64,000 bases of DNA from Fennellomyces sp. T-0311 (GCA_025266875.1 JALLLT010000007.1:744001-808000), one strand, 5' to 3'. Shown: positions 44,840 to 57,981, counted from the stretch's first letter. Notes: generated by a model not told the origin, from the letters alone. Numbers and translations are program-made.

Positions 44840-46509
44840 ATGTTTTATGTGAAGGGATCTACGTTCGTGACATCGTTGTCGTCTTCTCCACCCGAGCGAA
44901 CACCGGAAGATCAGCAAAGCAAAGACGAAGCTTCGTTATTGCAATACTACTATGATGGCAATACCGCAAAGTCGGTCGAGTTTCTGCCGATATGCTTGAT
45001 AGGCGCTGCTGTTCTATGTCTTCTATCCGTCCTCTACACTGCATTTCTGATGCCTTTGGTATTGGAAGCTACAACATTGGCGTTTGTGAATCCTGCGGGT
45101 ATCCCAAACAACAACAATAACAATTCGTTTGACGTGCCGTTGCCGTTGGACTGCCCACGATTGACGAAACGATCGGATGGGGGTGCCAAAACCGTCAAGG
45201 ATCTTCGACCAGATGATATTCGCGTGGTGATAGGTATCGGTGATAGGTACAAGCTAGAGACAAAATTAGAGATAAATAGGAGCCAACATTGTTGGATGTA
45301 GTGTGATGGCGGCATTTGGCGCCAAAGGAATCCAGAACAATCGATTCATCAGTCTTGATACGTTAAAGGAAAATCGTGGCGTTTCGTTCGCCATGGGTGG
45401 TGTACCGTATTCGCCTCTTTTGTGATATACTTTCAAGTTGCTCATTGATTAGTGTAATATAGGATCCAGGCGCTACGACGCTACCCAATATCATTCGATA
45501 CTATGCACCGAGTCTCTATGGTCCATCGGTTGGAAATCAATTGTTTACTATCTGTTTCGGTAAGCGTTCTGTGTATACTACATTTACCCCACTGATGTCT
45601 CGGAAAAAAGGGGATCAGTTCTGTCCAAAAGGTCAATACCAGTCCAAGATTGATGGATTGAATGCGGCGCAATCCGGAGCTCGCAGTCTCAACCTGAACC
45701 ATGAAATCGATTATATATTGGATGAGCTGGAGGATGCATACGAGGATCAACGGATCCAACCTACCGACTGGAAACTATTAACATTCTTTATCGGATCCAA
45801 TGATATTTGTCATGCCTGTGCTGTACCTACTTCGCTGCCTCCAGCTTACATTGCCAATGTGGAAGCTGCCATCGAACGGATTCGATCCACCATCCGCAAC
45901 GTGCTTGTTCAAATAGGTGAGCGCACACAACACATACACTAATGATTGGATGACACTGAGCGGCTGGGTCTAGTGGGAGTGATGCGCGTGGATGAGATTT
46001 TTGTAGAAACACAGAATTTTCCAGAGTACTGTCAACCGTTTCCAACCAGTGATTTCGTCATGCATGATCATGAATGCATGTGTGCTCATACCGCCATCAA
46101 TCGTACCATCATGAGTACGTTGACGCCGCAATATAACCTGGGATTGGAAGGCATTGTCAAGAGTGCTCGGTCCAATGATTCGTTTGCTGTTGTGTATCAG
46201 CCTCTTAAAGTGGACATCCTCAGCTTCCCGATAGAAGCCATCAGGTAGAAGGATATATATCCACTCGACGAAAAAGAACGCTGACCATGTTAGTGATGTG
46301 GATTGCTTTCATCCGTCGGAACTGGCGCATGGCTGGCTTGCAAAGGAATTATGGTAACGATACAAAGGGGTCCAGTCGATAAAAGACTGACGTTGTGATA
46401 CAGGCGCATGATGTTTCTTCCTTTGGCTGAAAAGCAATACGATCTGAAATTTGATCGGTTTTCTCAAGTGTACTGTCCATCCGAGACGGATCGGTTCCAA
46501 GTCGTTTGA
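44840..46509 (+). CDS. phospholipase B-like GDSL lipase, membrane-anchored
   Basis: Seven exons (44840-45246, 45302-45401, 45463-45559, 45611-45916, 45974-46244, 46294-46353, 46404-46509), 448 residues. One hydrophobic segment (about residues 50-75, LPICLIGAAVLCLLSVLYTA) gives a type II anchor. Catalytic blocks: GIGDSVMAAFGA (nucleophile Ser, split by intron one), MGGDPGATTLPN, FFIGSNDIC (oxyanion Asn) and DVDCFHPSE (Asp and His). Order and spacing are those of PLB1-type GDSL phospholipases. The signal anchor implies a secretory or surface location. Confidence 0.9.
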
Positions 46510-46604
46510 TCGTTACACAAGCACCAAGCGCGTGAAACGCGATTATGCCGTTACTGCGTGCGCAGCATTGACCCTCTATCTCTTTTTCTTTTTTCTTAAA
46601 AAAA

Positions 46605-49159
46605 ATGTCCAGCGATAAACCTGTTCTTAAACCGTTAGAAACCGACGTACCTTACGCCTTTATCTATATTTGAGTGCAAGTTAACATTGAGACAATCTTT
46701 TTAGCATGTCAAATTCGAGAGTCTAATGTACAACTCCCCTCCGATTCCAATCTCCACGACCGAGTTTTGCAAAAACGAATACCCTTCTGGCGTTTCTCTC
46801 GTCACCTCTTCAGACAAGTACGGATTCATTGTCGTAGGAACCACCGATGGTAGATATAGAGACATTACTTTGCCATTGGCACCCAACTGAGCGAAACAGG
46901 ATTCATACTGGGCGAAACGTACCGGGTGCGACAACATTTGAGGACAACCAAAAAGGCAGGAACAAAAAAGCTGCAAGATATCATTCAGGTCAAGCAAAAG
47001 AAACCTGTCCGTCAGTTACGGTTATCATCGGACCAGCTGCACGTTATTGTTTGCTTGTCAGGGGCGACCGTGGTTGTCTATCACGTCAATGAGATTGTGG
47101 AAAAGGTAACAGTGCGAGAGGGGTATAGGGTTGAAAACCGTCCCTGGTCTTGCATATTGAGAAACGTGCGTAGAAGGACCAAGTGCAGCCGAGATGGTCG
47201 TTCAGCATGAACCATGAGATTCTCGACTTTCAACCGAGTCCTGCCATGGCTTCGGATTTGGCCACGGTGCTTTGCAAGCGAAACGGGGACGAAGGGTATG
47301 CCTGTTCCATTGTCAATTGGAAAACCGGGTTTATAAAGTCAAATATCGCGTACAACAATGTGACGGCAACATCCTGGTCACCCGCAGGCGATCAGTTTGT
47401 ATGTGGTTTGTCTGACGGGTCGCTTCATTGCTACTCGGCCGTTGGACTCAAAGCACGCGAAGTGCCGTTCACATCCACATCGGAAACCAAGTATCAAGGC
47501 AAGTTTCGATCTCTAGCGTACTAATAAAAAGAGAAGGAGAGAAAACTTATACGTGGCTTGCAGTACGACATGTCATTTGGTTGGACAAGTCCACGTTCTT
47601 TGTGATATACGTGCTCGGAAGTATCGAGGGCAACGAGGCGCGTATCGTGCACTTGTCAAGCACACCGGGCGAAGCTTCCAGCTACACGCTACTGGCGGAC
47701 GTGGAGCCCCAATCCAACCATCAAGGACACTTTGAACGCGTGGAGCATTACAAAAACCAACAATTCTACACGCATGTTGTTCGCAACTTTGGACAAAAGG
47801 TTAAGAACGCCATCATTGTTGCCAGCAACACATCGTCGCAATTGACGGTGGTGGGTCAGGACGATACCCAAGGCTGGGCCACATGGAACGTTCCCGGATC
47901 CATCCACCACACGCTTCCCGACCCTAGCCAAACCGTCCAGCACCCTTACCCGGTCGGCTTTGTGGTGGATTGCAGCCAAACGCCATCCTTTGGACAATCG
48001 TACGACCAACATGTCCCCGTCCTCTACTATGTCACGAACATCGGTATGCTCACAGCGTATCAAGTCACCAAGGGATATCAGTCGTTCCAGATGTACGATG
48101 GCATGGTTCCTGTCCTGCTTCCACTGTCGGCCATTCCGCCTCCGGGGCGATCGCGGTCCAGTTTCGGTAGTCCCTTCTCAGACTCATTGAAGCAAGCACC
48201 GGGAAAAGCCATGCCATCGTTCAGATCATTGGAAATCAATCCCTATGCGAGGTTCCCGTATTCGGTGCCCAAGCGTCAGCCGCCGAGGTTTGGCGAAACA
48301 AGTAATCTGCAAGGATCTTCTTTGGGATATGGCGACTTTTCCAGGGAATTGAGTCTGCGTTCAAGTGTTGAAAAGGGCGCAAAGGATGAGCGCACGGAAC
48401 AGTGGTTGTCGCAAGGGGTGGCGGCCTTGGCGATCAAACAACATCCATCGCAAGACCTCGGCTTCAGTCCAACCCATTCTTTGACTGAAAGCTCGCAAGC
48501 GTCCAAGCATGACTCCAAGCCGGGTCGGTTGGAAGAAAAAGCCGGCGTGGAAAAGTCAAGTGCGGAAAAGACAAGTGTGCTCTCCCCTTCATCGTCCATT
48601 TCATGCAACACTGAGTATTTTGGTACATGTGCGATACGTTTTGACTATGTACGTGCGAGGTGTCTAACTTTTCCTCCATCGATAGCCCAACTATCCAACA
48701 ATGCCGCAGGGGGTACCAGCGATACGCCAACTCGACCCTCTGCAGAGGGACGTGAACAAATAATGAACGCACTGGCTGCGGCGAACCAAACGTACAAGAA
48801 ACTCTTGGATGACATGGAGGCGGTATTCGAAAGAAGCAGCACAGAGCAATCCAGCTACGCGAAAACAAAAAGGTAAGCCAGTTTAAAAAGCCCTTGCTTG
48901 ACGCAAAGATGGCATAGTAACCGCATGGGGTAGATCCGGATGGCTCAGCAAACTGGGACAAAGCATCCAAGAACTCAAGACTGAAATTGCCGAAAAGGAA
49001 TCTGATCTGGAGGAAATGAAAAAGTATCTCTTGCAAATGGAGAGGCTTTATTTGCAAGGAACGCACGCTGAACAGGATGTATACGAGGACGCTGCTCAGC
49101 ATTTACGTCGAGAGGTGTTTAGGGATAGTTTGGTGGAGGGAACCAAAGGAAAGCAATAA
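46605..49159 (+). CDS. NUP159: nucleoporin Nup159/Nup214-like
   Basis: Seven exons (46605-46646, 46705-46849, 46900-47105, 47174-47498, 47564-48622, 48686-48872, 48934-49159), 729 residues. The N-terminal ~420 residues read as the Nup159/Nup214 beta-propeller (KYGFIVVGTTDGFILG, PVRQLRLSSDQLHVIVCL, TSWSPAGDQFVCGLSDGSL, YPVGFVVDCS). A Ser/Pro-rich linker with few FG-type sites (SFGSPFS, RFGET) follows, then a C-terminal coiled coil (LSKLGQSIQELKTEIAEKES). The family sits on the cytoplasmic face of the pore and docks the mRNA-export helicase Dbp5. Much shorter in FG repeats than yeast Nup159. Intron four has a GC donor (GCAAGT at 47499). Its stop lies 7 bases from that of the convergent ligase gene. 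Confidence 0.8.
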
Positions 49160-49165
49160 AAAGTG

Positions 49166-50442
49166 CTATCGTTTGTCTATGGCTGATACTGGATCACCCT
49201 TCAATGAAGACAATTCTGCGGTTTCCCAGAACCGCTCGAACTGCTCACGCACATGTATGATTCCCTTGTTCTTTTTGTAGTCCACGAACCATTCAGGGTG
49301 ATCGACGATACGTTCCTTCACCCAAGAGGTATAATAGATGGACTTTTCATATGTACAGCGAACCTTAGCATCTTGCTTCAATTCCACCTCGCCATCCGTG
49401 ACGTTGAGCAATCGCTTGGTGATTTCGCGGTATTCTCGGAACAGCAGATAGTGGTCGTTTTTGATCTTGAAGAAAAAGTCTTGGCCCAGTCGTTTGCAGC
49501 GGACCACCACGCCTTCCATCGGTCTATCTTGAAATTGGCCTGTTTGCTCGATCTCATCGGCGATCCGTCTGACCCCGTCGATCGAGTCGACCAGAAGCAT
49601 CTCGGTGGGGTGGAATCCAAAGTGCTTGGCGACTTGTTGGACGGTGGCGCTGGGCAATGTGTGCAGTGTGGTGGTGTTGTAGTTGATGCCATGGAGATAG
49701 AGTCCACTTTCCTTTTCACTGTATGCTAAGATATGTTCTTCAAACTGATCATCGCACAGCTATTCGTTTTTTTTAAGTTTTTCGATCCAACAACCCACCC
49801 GTCATGTTGTGTATGTATTACCTCACCAACAAGTGTCAGCTTTTTGTCAAAGATCCAATCGGCCAGATCAGCTTCGGTCATACCGACTCGGGCCAGATGC
49901 TTGATGACCCACCGATAGCCCACGCCACCGTGCGCCTCGGGATCATCTTGGGGATCTGGCAACGAATGTTTGGACGTGACAACCAGCTTTGATTTGGATT
50001 TGGCGGTGATAAAGATAATGCAGCCATTTTCTTTGGCTGTTACTTCGTAAGGACCTTGCGTATTGGAGCTCAAATCGGGCCACTTTTTAAACAAACCATT
50101 AGTTTCATTTTATTACTGCGGTTTTCTTTTGATCCCAATTGATACCTGCGTTGCTTCGACTTCGGTAACGTTAAAGAATTTATCATAGCCGCGCACCATG
50201 ACAGCATGTTTGTTTCCCACGGCAGCTGTGAATAAACCACGCGCGTGCGTCGATAAGCCATTGTCTTTCTTTTTGTAAATCTGTTCTCGGATGGTCCAAC
50301 TGCGCCAAAATGTCTGGTCTACCGGGAATTCTTTCGATCGAAGGATTTTCTTTTTCTCATCGCGTCGTTCAATGTCAAGTAGTATCTGAATGGCGGCGTG
50401 GTCGTCGGCGAACGGAATGGTTGGAATCACGATGGAATCCAT
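49166..50442 (-). CDS. TRL1: tRNA ligase, ligase domain only (Trl1-type)
   Basis: Three exons on the minus strand (50442-50146, 50082-49822, 49759-49166), 383 residues. Nucleotidyltransferase motifs: AVMVRGYDKFFNV, then motif I TAKENGCIIF with the adenylated Lys near residue 116, LVVTSKHS, LCDDQFEEHILAY and LHGINYN, motif IV EGVVVRCK, motif V FFFKIKNDHYLLFREYREITK. These are the hallmarks of the fungal Trl1/Lig1 ligase domain that seals tRNA exons and HAC1 mRNA. Yeast Trl1 continues with kinase and cyclic phosphodiesterase domains (about 830 residues in all). This protein ends at ISAIDKR, where the ligase domain ends. Those activities must come from separate genes if this is the functional enzyme. 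Confidence 0.88.
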
Positions 50443-50620
50443 ATTGTTGGGTGAAAGAAAGGAAAAGAAAATAGCGGAGAGAGGTTGGTGTGTGTGCGTG
50501 CGTTTGTGTGTCCATGGCTACCTTCTTATATAGTCGATAACCGCAGCAGCAACCCTTTTGTATTATGACTCATATGTGTACACAAGCAACGTCAAAGGGA
50601 GGGGGAGGGGTATAGATCAA

Positions 50621-50992
50621 CTACTCTTTCTTTGCATCGGTAAAGCTGACAGGATTGTTTTGAAAGCGTGCGAAACCAGATTTTGGATCAAGCGACCTTT
50701 TCTTTTCACTTCCTCCAACTTGGTCTTGCGGTTCAAGGATGGAGCTGAATCCAAACATCGAGTTGTGCGGTACGGCGGTGTACGACGGCGGCAGTTCACC
50801 CCATCCATCATCAGCTTCGACTTTGCGACGAGGCGAGTCCCATTCAGACGTATTTTGAGGCGCTTGTTCTTGCGCAGGAGGAGGTCGTTGAAAGACCGGC
50901 GTGATACGTGCCGAAGAAAGCTGGTTCAAGAGCTTCTCCTCTGGTTTAGAAAAGGTAACCGAATTCAACCGTGACGCAAGATCATCTGCCAT
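50621..50992 (-). CDS. small unknown protein, 123 residues
   Basis: Single exon. MADDLASRLNSVTFSKPEEK, then a Pro/Gln-rich stretch (VFQRPPPAQEQAPQ), WGELPPSYTAVP and a Lys-rich end. Low complexity and probably disordered; PPSY is a WW-domain binding motif. No family recognised. It stands head to head with the PIG-Y gene, sharing about 125 bases of promoter, and its frame is clean, so a real gene is likely. Confidence 0.55.
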   Translation of the reverse strand: MADDLASRLNSVTFSKPEEKLLNQLSSARITPVFQRPPPAQEQAPQNTSEWDSPRRKVEADDGWGELPPSYTAVPHNSMFGFSSILEPQDQVGGSEKKRSLDPKSGFARFQNNPVSFTDAKKE

Positions 50993-51117
50993 GTCCAGAA
51001 TGTGCTTGTTAAAAAAAAAAGAAAAAGAAAAAGAGTTGAAACCCCTTCTCTTTCTTTAATTCTCAGTTTTTTTTTTTTTACTTTTTACTTTTTTATTTTT
51101 TTCTTTGGCAATGTGCA

Positions 51118-51555
51118 ATGCATCGACGTAGACCATCAAAATCCATTCTCATGCCACGAAGCAGCTACTATGGCAGCAATCACCATCCAATCTACACGCG
51201 ACGGTCGATGGCGCATTTGCCAGAGACAACGTTTGACAGCACGTACCTGTGGGGGTACGGGTTACTGGCAGCCACAGCCATAATGTTTTTCGGGACGCTT
51301 TATGCAATGATTGGCAGCAAATTCGTGCCAGACACCCAAATCGAGGTAAAAGGGATTTTTTTCTCATCAAAAAGACACGAGGTTTTTTCTACAAGCGTTT
51401 CGATTGACCTCCAAAGACGTTTCCGCTTGCCGTAGATTCTGGATTGGATCAAACACGACCAGTACTACTGTTTACTGGTGCCCATCACGGCCATCGTGTT
51501 TATCTATTTCATTGTGTGGAACTGGATGGGCATGAAGTTTTTTCGACACAACTAA
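51118..51555 (+). CDS. PIG-Y subunit of GPI-GlcNAc transferase
   Basis: Two exons (51118-51345, 51436-51555), 115 residues. After a basic N-terminus two membrane helices (YLWGYGLLAATAIMFFGTLY and CLLVPITAIVFIYFIVWNW) are followed by the ending NWMGMKFFRHN, which matches the conserved PIG-Y ending (WTWMGIKLFRHN in the human protein). PIG-Y (yeast Eri1) is the smallest subunit of the ER enzyme that starts GPI-anchor synthesis. The N-terminal ~35 residues exceed the usual length; a later start MAHLPETTF is possible. Confidence 0.88.
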
Positions 51556-51672
51556 AAGAAAACAAAGCCCAAAGTGATGGTCCTTTAAAAGTCCGTGTTC
51601 CATAACACACGCTTTCCTTGCTTTTTCAACTCCCCTTTTTCCCTTTTTTTCTTCTTCTTCTCATCTTGCCCA

Positions 51673-53258
51673 ATGTCGCTAGAAGGATGGGATGTCAGGA
51701 TAGGCAACAAATATAAGCTCGGCAAAAAGATTGGTGCCGGCTCCTTTGGAGAGATTTACGTCGGTAATTACCTTTTCTCTTTTATATGCTCGTATGGGTT
51801 TATCGTCAAGATGTTCAACTCAATCTTGTAACCCAACCGAAACCAAAAAGGCTCCAATATTATGAACGGCGAGGATGTGGCAGTCAAACTGGAGAGTGTT
51901 CGTGCGACGCATCCGCAGTTAGAATACGAAGCTCGAGTGTACAAGACATTAGCCGGCGGTGATGGTATTCCATATGCACGGTGGTACGGCAAAGAAGGAG
52001 AACATAACGTGCTTGTGATGGATCTACTGGGTCCCTCGATCGAAGACCTATTCAACTTTTGCAAACGTCGATTCTCACTCAAGACGGTCCTCCTCTTAGC
52101 AGAGCAACTGGTAACAAAATTTCCCACATGCACACACACACACACACACACGCATATATATACACACACACAAAGCTAACAAACAAAAAAAAATACACAG
52201 CTCTCACGAGTGGAATACATTCATTCCAAAGGATTCATTCATCGCGATATCAAGCCTGACAACTTTCTAATGGGAGTGGGGAAACGAGGCAACCAAGTCA
52301 ACATGATTGATTTCGGACTGGCGAAACGATACCGTGACCCTCGCACCAACACGCATATACCCTACCGCGAGAACAAGAACTTGACGGGCACGCCACGATA
52401 CGCCAGCGTCAATACACACTTGGGGATTGAGCAATCCCGACGCGACGATCTCGAGTCGTTGGGATACATTCTCATTTACTTTTGTCGAGGTATTTTGCCT
52501 TGGCAAGGGATTCGTGCTCGAACAAAGAAGGAAAAGTACGACAAGATCATGGAAAAAAAGATGACGACGACGGCCGACGTGCTATGCCGTGGACTCAACC
52601 AAGAGTTCGCAATATACCTCAATTACGTCCGGTCGTTGCGTTTCGATGACAAACCAGATTACAGCTATCTCCGCAAGTTATTTCGCGATCTCTGTGTTCG
52701 AGAAGGCTATCAGTACGATTACGTCTTTGATTGGACTCTCAAAAAGATGCAGGAAAAGAAGAATTTGGATGCCCAGCAACAGTCGGATCCAAGACAGCAA
52801 CAGCAGCGACAGCCTCAACAGCAACAGCAACAACAACGTACAGCGGCCTTGCCTCAGATGCGTCACGCAACCAATGCTCAAGCACAGCCCCAGTTGAAGC
52901 AGGATTCATATTATCCACAGCAATATGGATATGCTGTTGGTAATGCGTAGAATGGAGACACGAAAACAAAAGAAAGAGGAACTGATTTGTAATCTAAACA
53001 GGTGCTCGAGGACTGAGGAATCCCGTCAAGCCAGAAGGCGCTGATCCATCGTATATCCCACGCAACCCGGTCAAATTAGATAGCACAGATCCAACATTCG
53101 CTCCACTCCATGACCCGCATCATTACCCTTATATGCATCACGGCCCTTCCGCAGGCCCATCATGGGCCAACGCACCCCAACCCGTCGACCGTAAGCATAT
53201 GCAATCATCCAAGCAGTATCATCTGATGAACCCATCGTCTCGGCTGTACGATGATTAA
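51673..53258 (+). CDS. casein kinase I (Hrr25/Cki type)
   Basis: Four exons (51673-51763, 51851-52110, 52201-52939, 53002-53258), 448 residues. Kinase domain: glycine loop [19 protein letters not shown], catalytic [25 protein letters not shown], the CK1-specific [23 protein letters not shown] in the place of APE, ending [14 protein letters not shown] Gln-rich linker ([11 protein letters not shown]) and a Pro/His-rich tail ending SSRLYDD follow. CK1 delta/epsilon-type kinases act in DNA repair, ribosome maturation and trafficking. The tail has no C-terminal Cys-Cys for palmitoylation, so it is the soluble type. Intron two holds a CA repeat (52131-52152). Confidence 0.95.
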
Positions 53259-53566
53259 ATGCATCACCTGTAATATTCTCCCCAATCTTCTTCGTACACA
53301 CACACACACACCATCCATTCAACACTTCTTTCTACTTTTTTTTCCTCCCCAATTGATCGTATATGAATGCTTGTTAGTAATAACATTGCTGGTTTCTGTT
53401 TCTTTTCCTTTTTATTTTCTTTTTTACAAATAGAGAGCGAGAGGAGAAGGGAGAGAGTGTGTGTGTGAGAGCCAGGGAGGGGATCAGGGGTGTGCTTTTT
53501 TTATATATATAAATGGTTTGTTTATGCCGTTTGTTGTGAAATTATTGTGTTGCAAGTGCTATTTTT
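53259..53566. other. intergenic between convergent CK1 and RPB2
   Basis: About 300 bases of UTR-like sequence with CACACA, GAGAGA and GTGTGT simple runs; no gene. Confidence 0.5.
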
Positions 53567-56500
53567 TTATGCTTCGACAAACATGCGAGGAGCAATGTTC
53601 ATGGCCATCAGTTCTTGGAACAGAAGCTTGCAGGCGTAGGGGATATGGATGGCAGACACGCGTGTCTTGTTCTTGCACGATCTGCATTCGAAATGGTTGC
53701 GCTTGAGATTGGCAATGGCCATCAAACCACAGATATCGCACACATGAACCCGGTAGGCGTCCGATGCATCAAACAGACGTTCCTATTACACACACATTTA
53801 GATGTCGGATGACTTGTGGGAAAAATCCGATTCTTTTTACCTTCAAGAACTGGGCCACGCCGTGACTAATCATACAATCTCTCTCCATCTCACCGAAACG
53901 CAGACCACCGTCTCTGGAACGACCTTCAACAGGTTGACGCGTAAGAATCTGAACGGGGCCACGGGCTCGACTATGAATTTTGTCATCGACCATGTGCTTC
54001 AAACGTTGGTAGTACGTAGGTCCCACAAATATCTGTGCATTCAACTTGCGACCCGTGAATCCGTTGTACATGATCTCAAATCCACGTTGTTGGTATCCCT
54101 GGGCAGCCAGCGCTTGCGAAATCGCTTCCACCGTCACTTCGGTAAATGGCGTGGCATCACCCTCGTTACCAGTCAATGTCGATACTTTGCCGAGTAAACA
54201 TTCGATCAAATGTCCAATGGTCATACGCGAAGGAATGGCGTGCGGGTTGATAATCAGATCGGGCGTAATACCCTCGGCCGTAAAGGGGAAATCTTCTTGT
54301 CGGTACGTCATGCCGATGGTACCCTTTTGGCCGTGACGCGAGGCAAATTTGTCACCGATCTGCGGCACACGCGTACTTCGTACCCGAACCTTGACAAATT
54401 TCAAACCGTCTTGGTTGGTCGTCAACATCACTTGATCTACAATACCCGTCTCTGTGCTACGCAACGGAGTCGATGTATCGCGTTTGCTATGTGTTTGCAA
54501 GCGTTGACCCAGTTCTTCCGATTCTTGCGGAATGGGTGCCGTCTTGCCGATAATTATATCATCACCGCTGACACGTGTGCCCGGGGCAATCAGTCCATCT
54601 TCGTCTAGTTTTTCATAGGTACCATGTTTCAGTCGCGTCGTGGTTTCCCTTGTAGGCTTCTCAAACTCTTCCATAAACATGATGCCCGTTTTCTTTTCGG
54701 CATCCATGTATGTTCGGTAGAACAAACTGCGGAACAGGCCGCGGTCGATACTGCCCTGGTTCATAATGACCGAATCTTCCTGGTTGTAGCCCGAGTAACA
54801 CAGAATGGCCACAATGGCATTCTGACCCGCAGGCAGTTCGCGGAATCGCAGGTATTCCATGGATCGCGTGGTTGTCAGTGGTTTTTGCGGGTAGTACAGG
54901 ATATTGGCCAACGTATCCATTCGAATCTGATAGGTGGTGAGGTATACGCCCATGGCTTGTTTACCCATAGCAGATTGGTAAGTGTTACGTGGAGACTTTG
55001 TTTCGGCTGTTAGTAAAAAGATAAAAAAAGATAAAAAAACAACGTGCACCGTTAAAGAGGTTTACCTGATTGTGATCCGGGAATGGAATGATACTGGCGC
55101 AAATACCGAGGATCATGCTTGGATGAATTTCGCAGTGAGTCCACGTATGCGTGTAAGCACCCGTTTGACTCTTGACGCGACTGGCCAGATCGCGGGCTTG
55201 TTGAAGCTGAGTGCCATAGTTGGTAGCTTCATGAGACTCTGCCAGATCCTCTGGAGTCATACAAATCATGGCGGTTTCCTCTTCGGCAGCGTCCAAATAC
55301 TCAATTACACCGTCAGAAATCAAGTTTTGCCATTCGTAAGGGTCGCCAGGATCTTGCAGTCTTGTCAATTGATCTCTTGTCAGCAGCAGTTGTTGATCTT
55401 GAACCAAGAACAATGGACGACAGCAGCGACCGGCATCGGTGTATATCCGCAACTCGCGTTCACGAATATCACGCACGATGCTGACTTCGGGAGAAATATC
55501 GACGGAACGTCTCATTTGACGCAGCGAATAAATCAATTCACCTGGATCACGATGAACACCGACCCAGATACCATTGACAAACACCTTGGTTGCCGAAGGA
55601 ATGGACGTGGGAGCCAGTTCCATTAAGTTTTCCATGCCCCATTCTTCCAAAAACTCCAACAGCGGATTGGCTGCTGAACCAACACTGATGTACGACATCA
55701 AGGCCAAGTTCTTGACCAGACCGCAAGCTTGACCTTCGGGTGTCTCGGCAGGACACACCAAGCCCCAATGGGTATTGTGCAATTGACGCGGTTTGGCCAA
55801 TTTACCATCGCGACCAATGGGCGTATTGCAACGACGCAAATGCGACAACGTGGAAGCGAAGGTGTATCGATTCAATACTTGGGATACACCAGCGCGGGAT
55901 TGCATGGCCTTCTTTTGATCACCCCAGTTGCCTGTCGCAAGCGAGTACTTTAGACCGTTGGTGATGGTGTTTGACTTTACGGCCAAGGTCAAATTGAATT
56001 CTCTGCCGGATTCGATGCACTTTTGCAAGTATTTCGAGACGTCCTTGGTCAGTTTCTTGAACAAGGTCCGGAACAGACCGGCCATCAAAGGACCCGCCAA
56101 ATCCATTCGTTTCTTGCCGTAATGATCGCGATCGTCCAATTCACGCCGTTCCAGAGCTGCCAGCAGCAATCGATGGATCATGTAGCCGAAAAAGTAGGCC
56201 TTGCGCGTCTCGGTCTTGTATTCCGTACCCACATGGGGCAACAATTCCTTTTGCAAGATATCCGTGGCGTACTTGATACGTTTTTCTCGCGTGGCACCGA
56301 TCGTCAAACCTCTCTTGCCAATGAAATCCAACGCCACATCCTGATCTTGGATCACGAACGCTTCTTCGATGGATGGTTTGAGCATTTCGAGCATCTCGTA
56401 ATCGTTTTGATCGTAGCAGATGTGGGACAGTACGTCTCTGTCAGATACTTGGCCCAATGCACGGAACACGACGACGATGGGGATATCGGCTCGGATGTAG

Positions 56501-57666
56501 GGCAGGGTGGCACGGATGGATTGACTGTTGCTTCCTCGTTCGGCGGACGATCGCATCATTTTAATATACAGGGGAGAAGGTTGCTTGGATCCTTTCTCGG
56601 GCGCTGATCGGATTTCGGCTGTGTATTGGACGTTGGAAGGCGGTGCTTTGGCAAACACGTACACGGTGTTGGTTGCCATTCGCTCTTGCGCAATCAACAC
56701 TTTTTCGGAACCGTTGATGACAAAGTAACCACCCATATCGAATGAACACTCGCCCAGTTCGTGTACTTGTTGTTCCGGCATGTCGTGAAGAATGCAGTAT
56801 GTTGAACGAAGCATGATGGGGACCTACATAAGATTTTTTTTTGCTTAGTAAGCCTTCCCTTCCAAAAGTCCATCCCGCTTACCTTGCCAATGAACACTTT
56901 GGTCATTGCCGGTGGTTCGCCACCCATCTCGTCCACGAATTGATCGTTGATGTTTTTGATGGGGTTGTCCTGGTTGTTGTTGGCAGTAACCTGTGTTCGC
57001 TTGCTCATGTCTACATACAACGGCGAGGCATATCTAACGTTCTGTCATCAATATCTACTTTATGAACAGAGAAATGAAAAAAAAAGCTTACGTCAAGTTG
57101 CGAATACGCGCTTCCTGAGGAAACATGGGCTGTGTGCTACCATCTGCTTCTGTCATTGTGGGTTTGGACAGGTAAATTTGGCCAAAATCGATAATGTATC
57201 GTTTCTATATCAAAGCGAAACAAATGAATACGGGCGCCCTCTACTCTATTGAACCGCTCCGAGCTCACCGAAACATCACCGTCGCCGCCCACATGTTGCA
57301 AGACCAAGTTTGAGTTTTCGTCGACCAGTTCTTGCATTGTGTTTTGAACGAATTCATCAAAAGAATCCAGTTGTTGTCGAACCAAACCCTTTTCTTCGAA
57401 AAACGAACTAATCACCGTCCAACAATCCTCTTGACTATACAAAAAAAACGGCATTGAGTTTCTCATAATGTACCTTTTGTGGCGGGTGGAAAAAGCTTAC
57501 GTGATTCTGTCATCATAATAGGCATCGCCCATGGCCATTTCTTCCTCCGGGTCGAAATACTCTGAATTGTATGCATTGAGCTTATTAATCCAAACGATTG
57601 TCTCTCAATCAAGAAAAACTAACCAGATTCCGCCATTTGGTAGCTATCTTCATACATGGCTGCCAT
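53567..57666 (-). CDS. RPB2: RNA polymerase II second-largest subunit Rpb2
   Basis: Eight exons on the minus strand (57666-57624, 57561-57501, 57434-57269, 57204-57092, 57033-56883, 56823-55066, 54995-53841, 53782-53567) give 1220 residues, the size of yeast Rpb2. Landmarks: [20 protein letters not shown] (N-terminal protrusion), [56 protein letters not shown] (fork), [12 protein letters not shown] (active-site Glu-Asp), [15 protein letters not shown] (hybrid-binding loop), [14 protein letters not shown], and the C-terminal zinc ribbon CDICG ... CRSCKNK. Complete and intact. Confidence 0.98.
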
Positions 57667-57981
57667 TTTTTTCTTTCTTTGCTCAGATTCTGTCTACGGA
57701 TCGTGCAGGTTGTTTATTTGGTTTTGGCGTTCCTCTTTTTTTTTATACGATTTTTGAAACAAGAATAAACACGCTTTTTTTTTGGGTTCTCCAGAGGTCG
57801 ATTCGAATTAAAAAAAGAAACAGGGACAATGAAAAAAAAAGCGACCGTAAATGGAGAACTTGAAGGAAGAAAAAGAGCGAGAGGATTCGATTCACAGTGA
57901 AACTTCTCAAAAATGCGCGCGTCCAATGAATGATACACGTCACTTTTTTTTTACTCTCTCTCTCTCTCACTAAAAGAAAAA

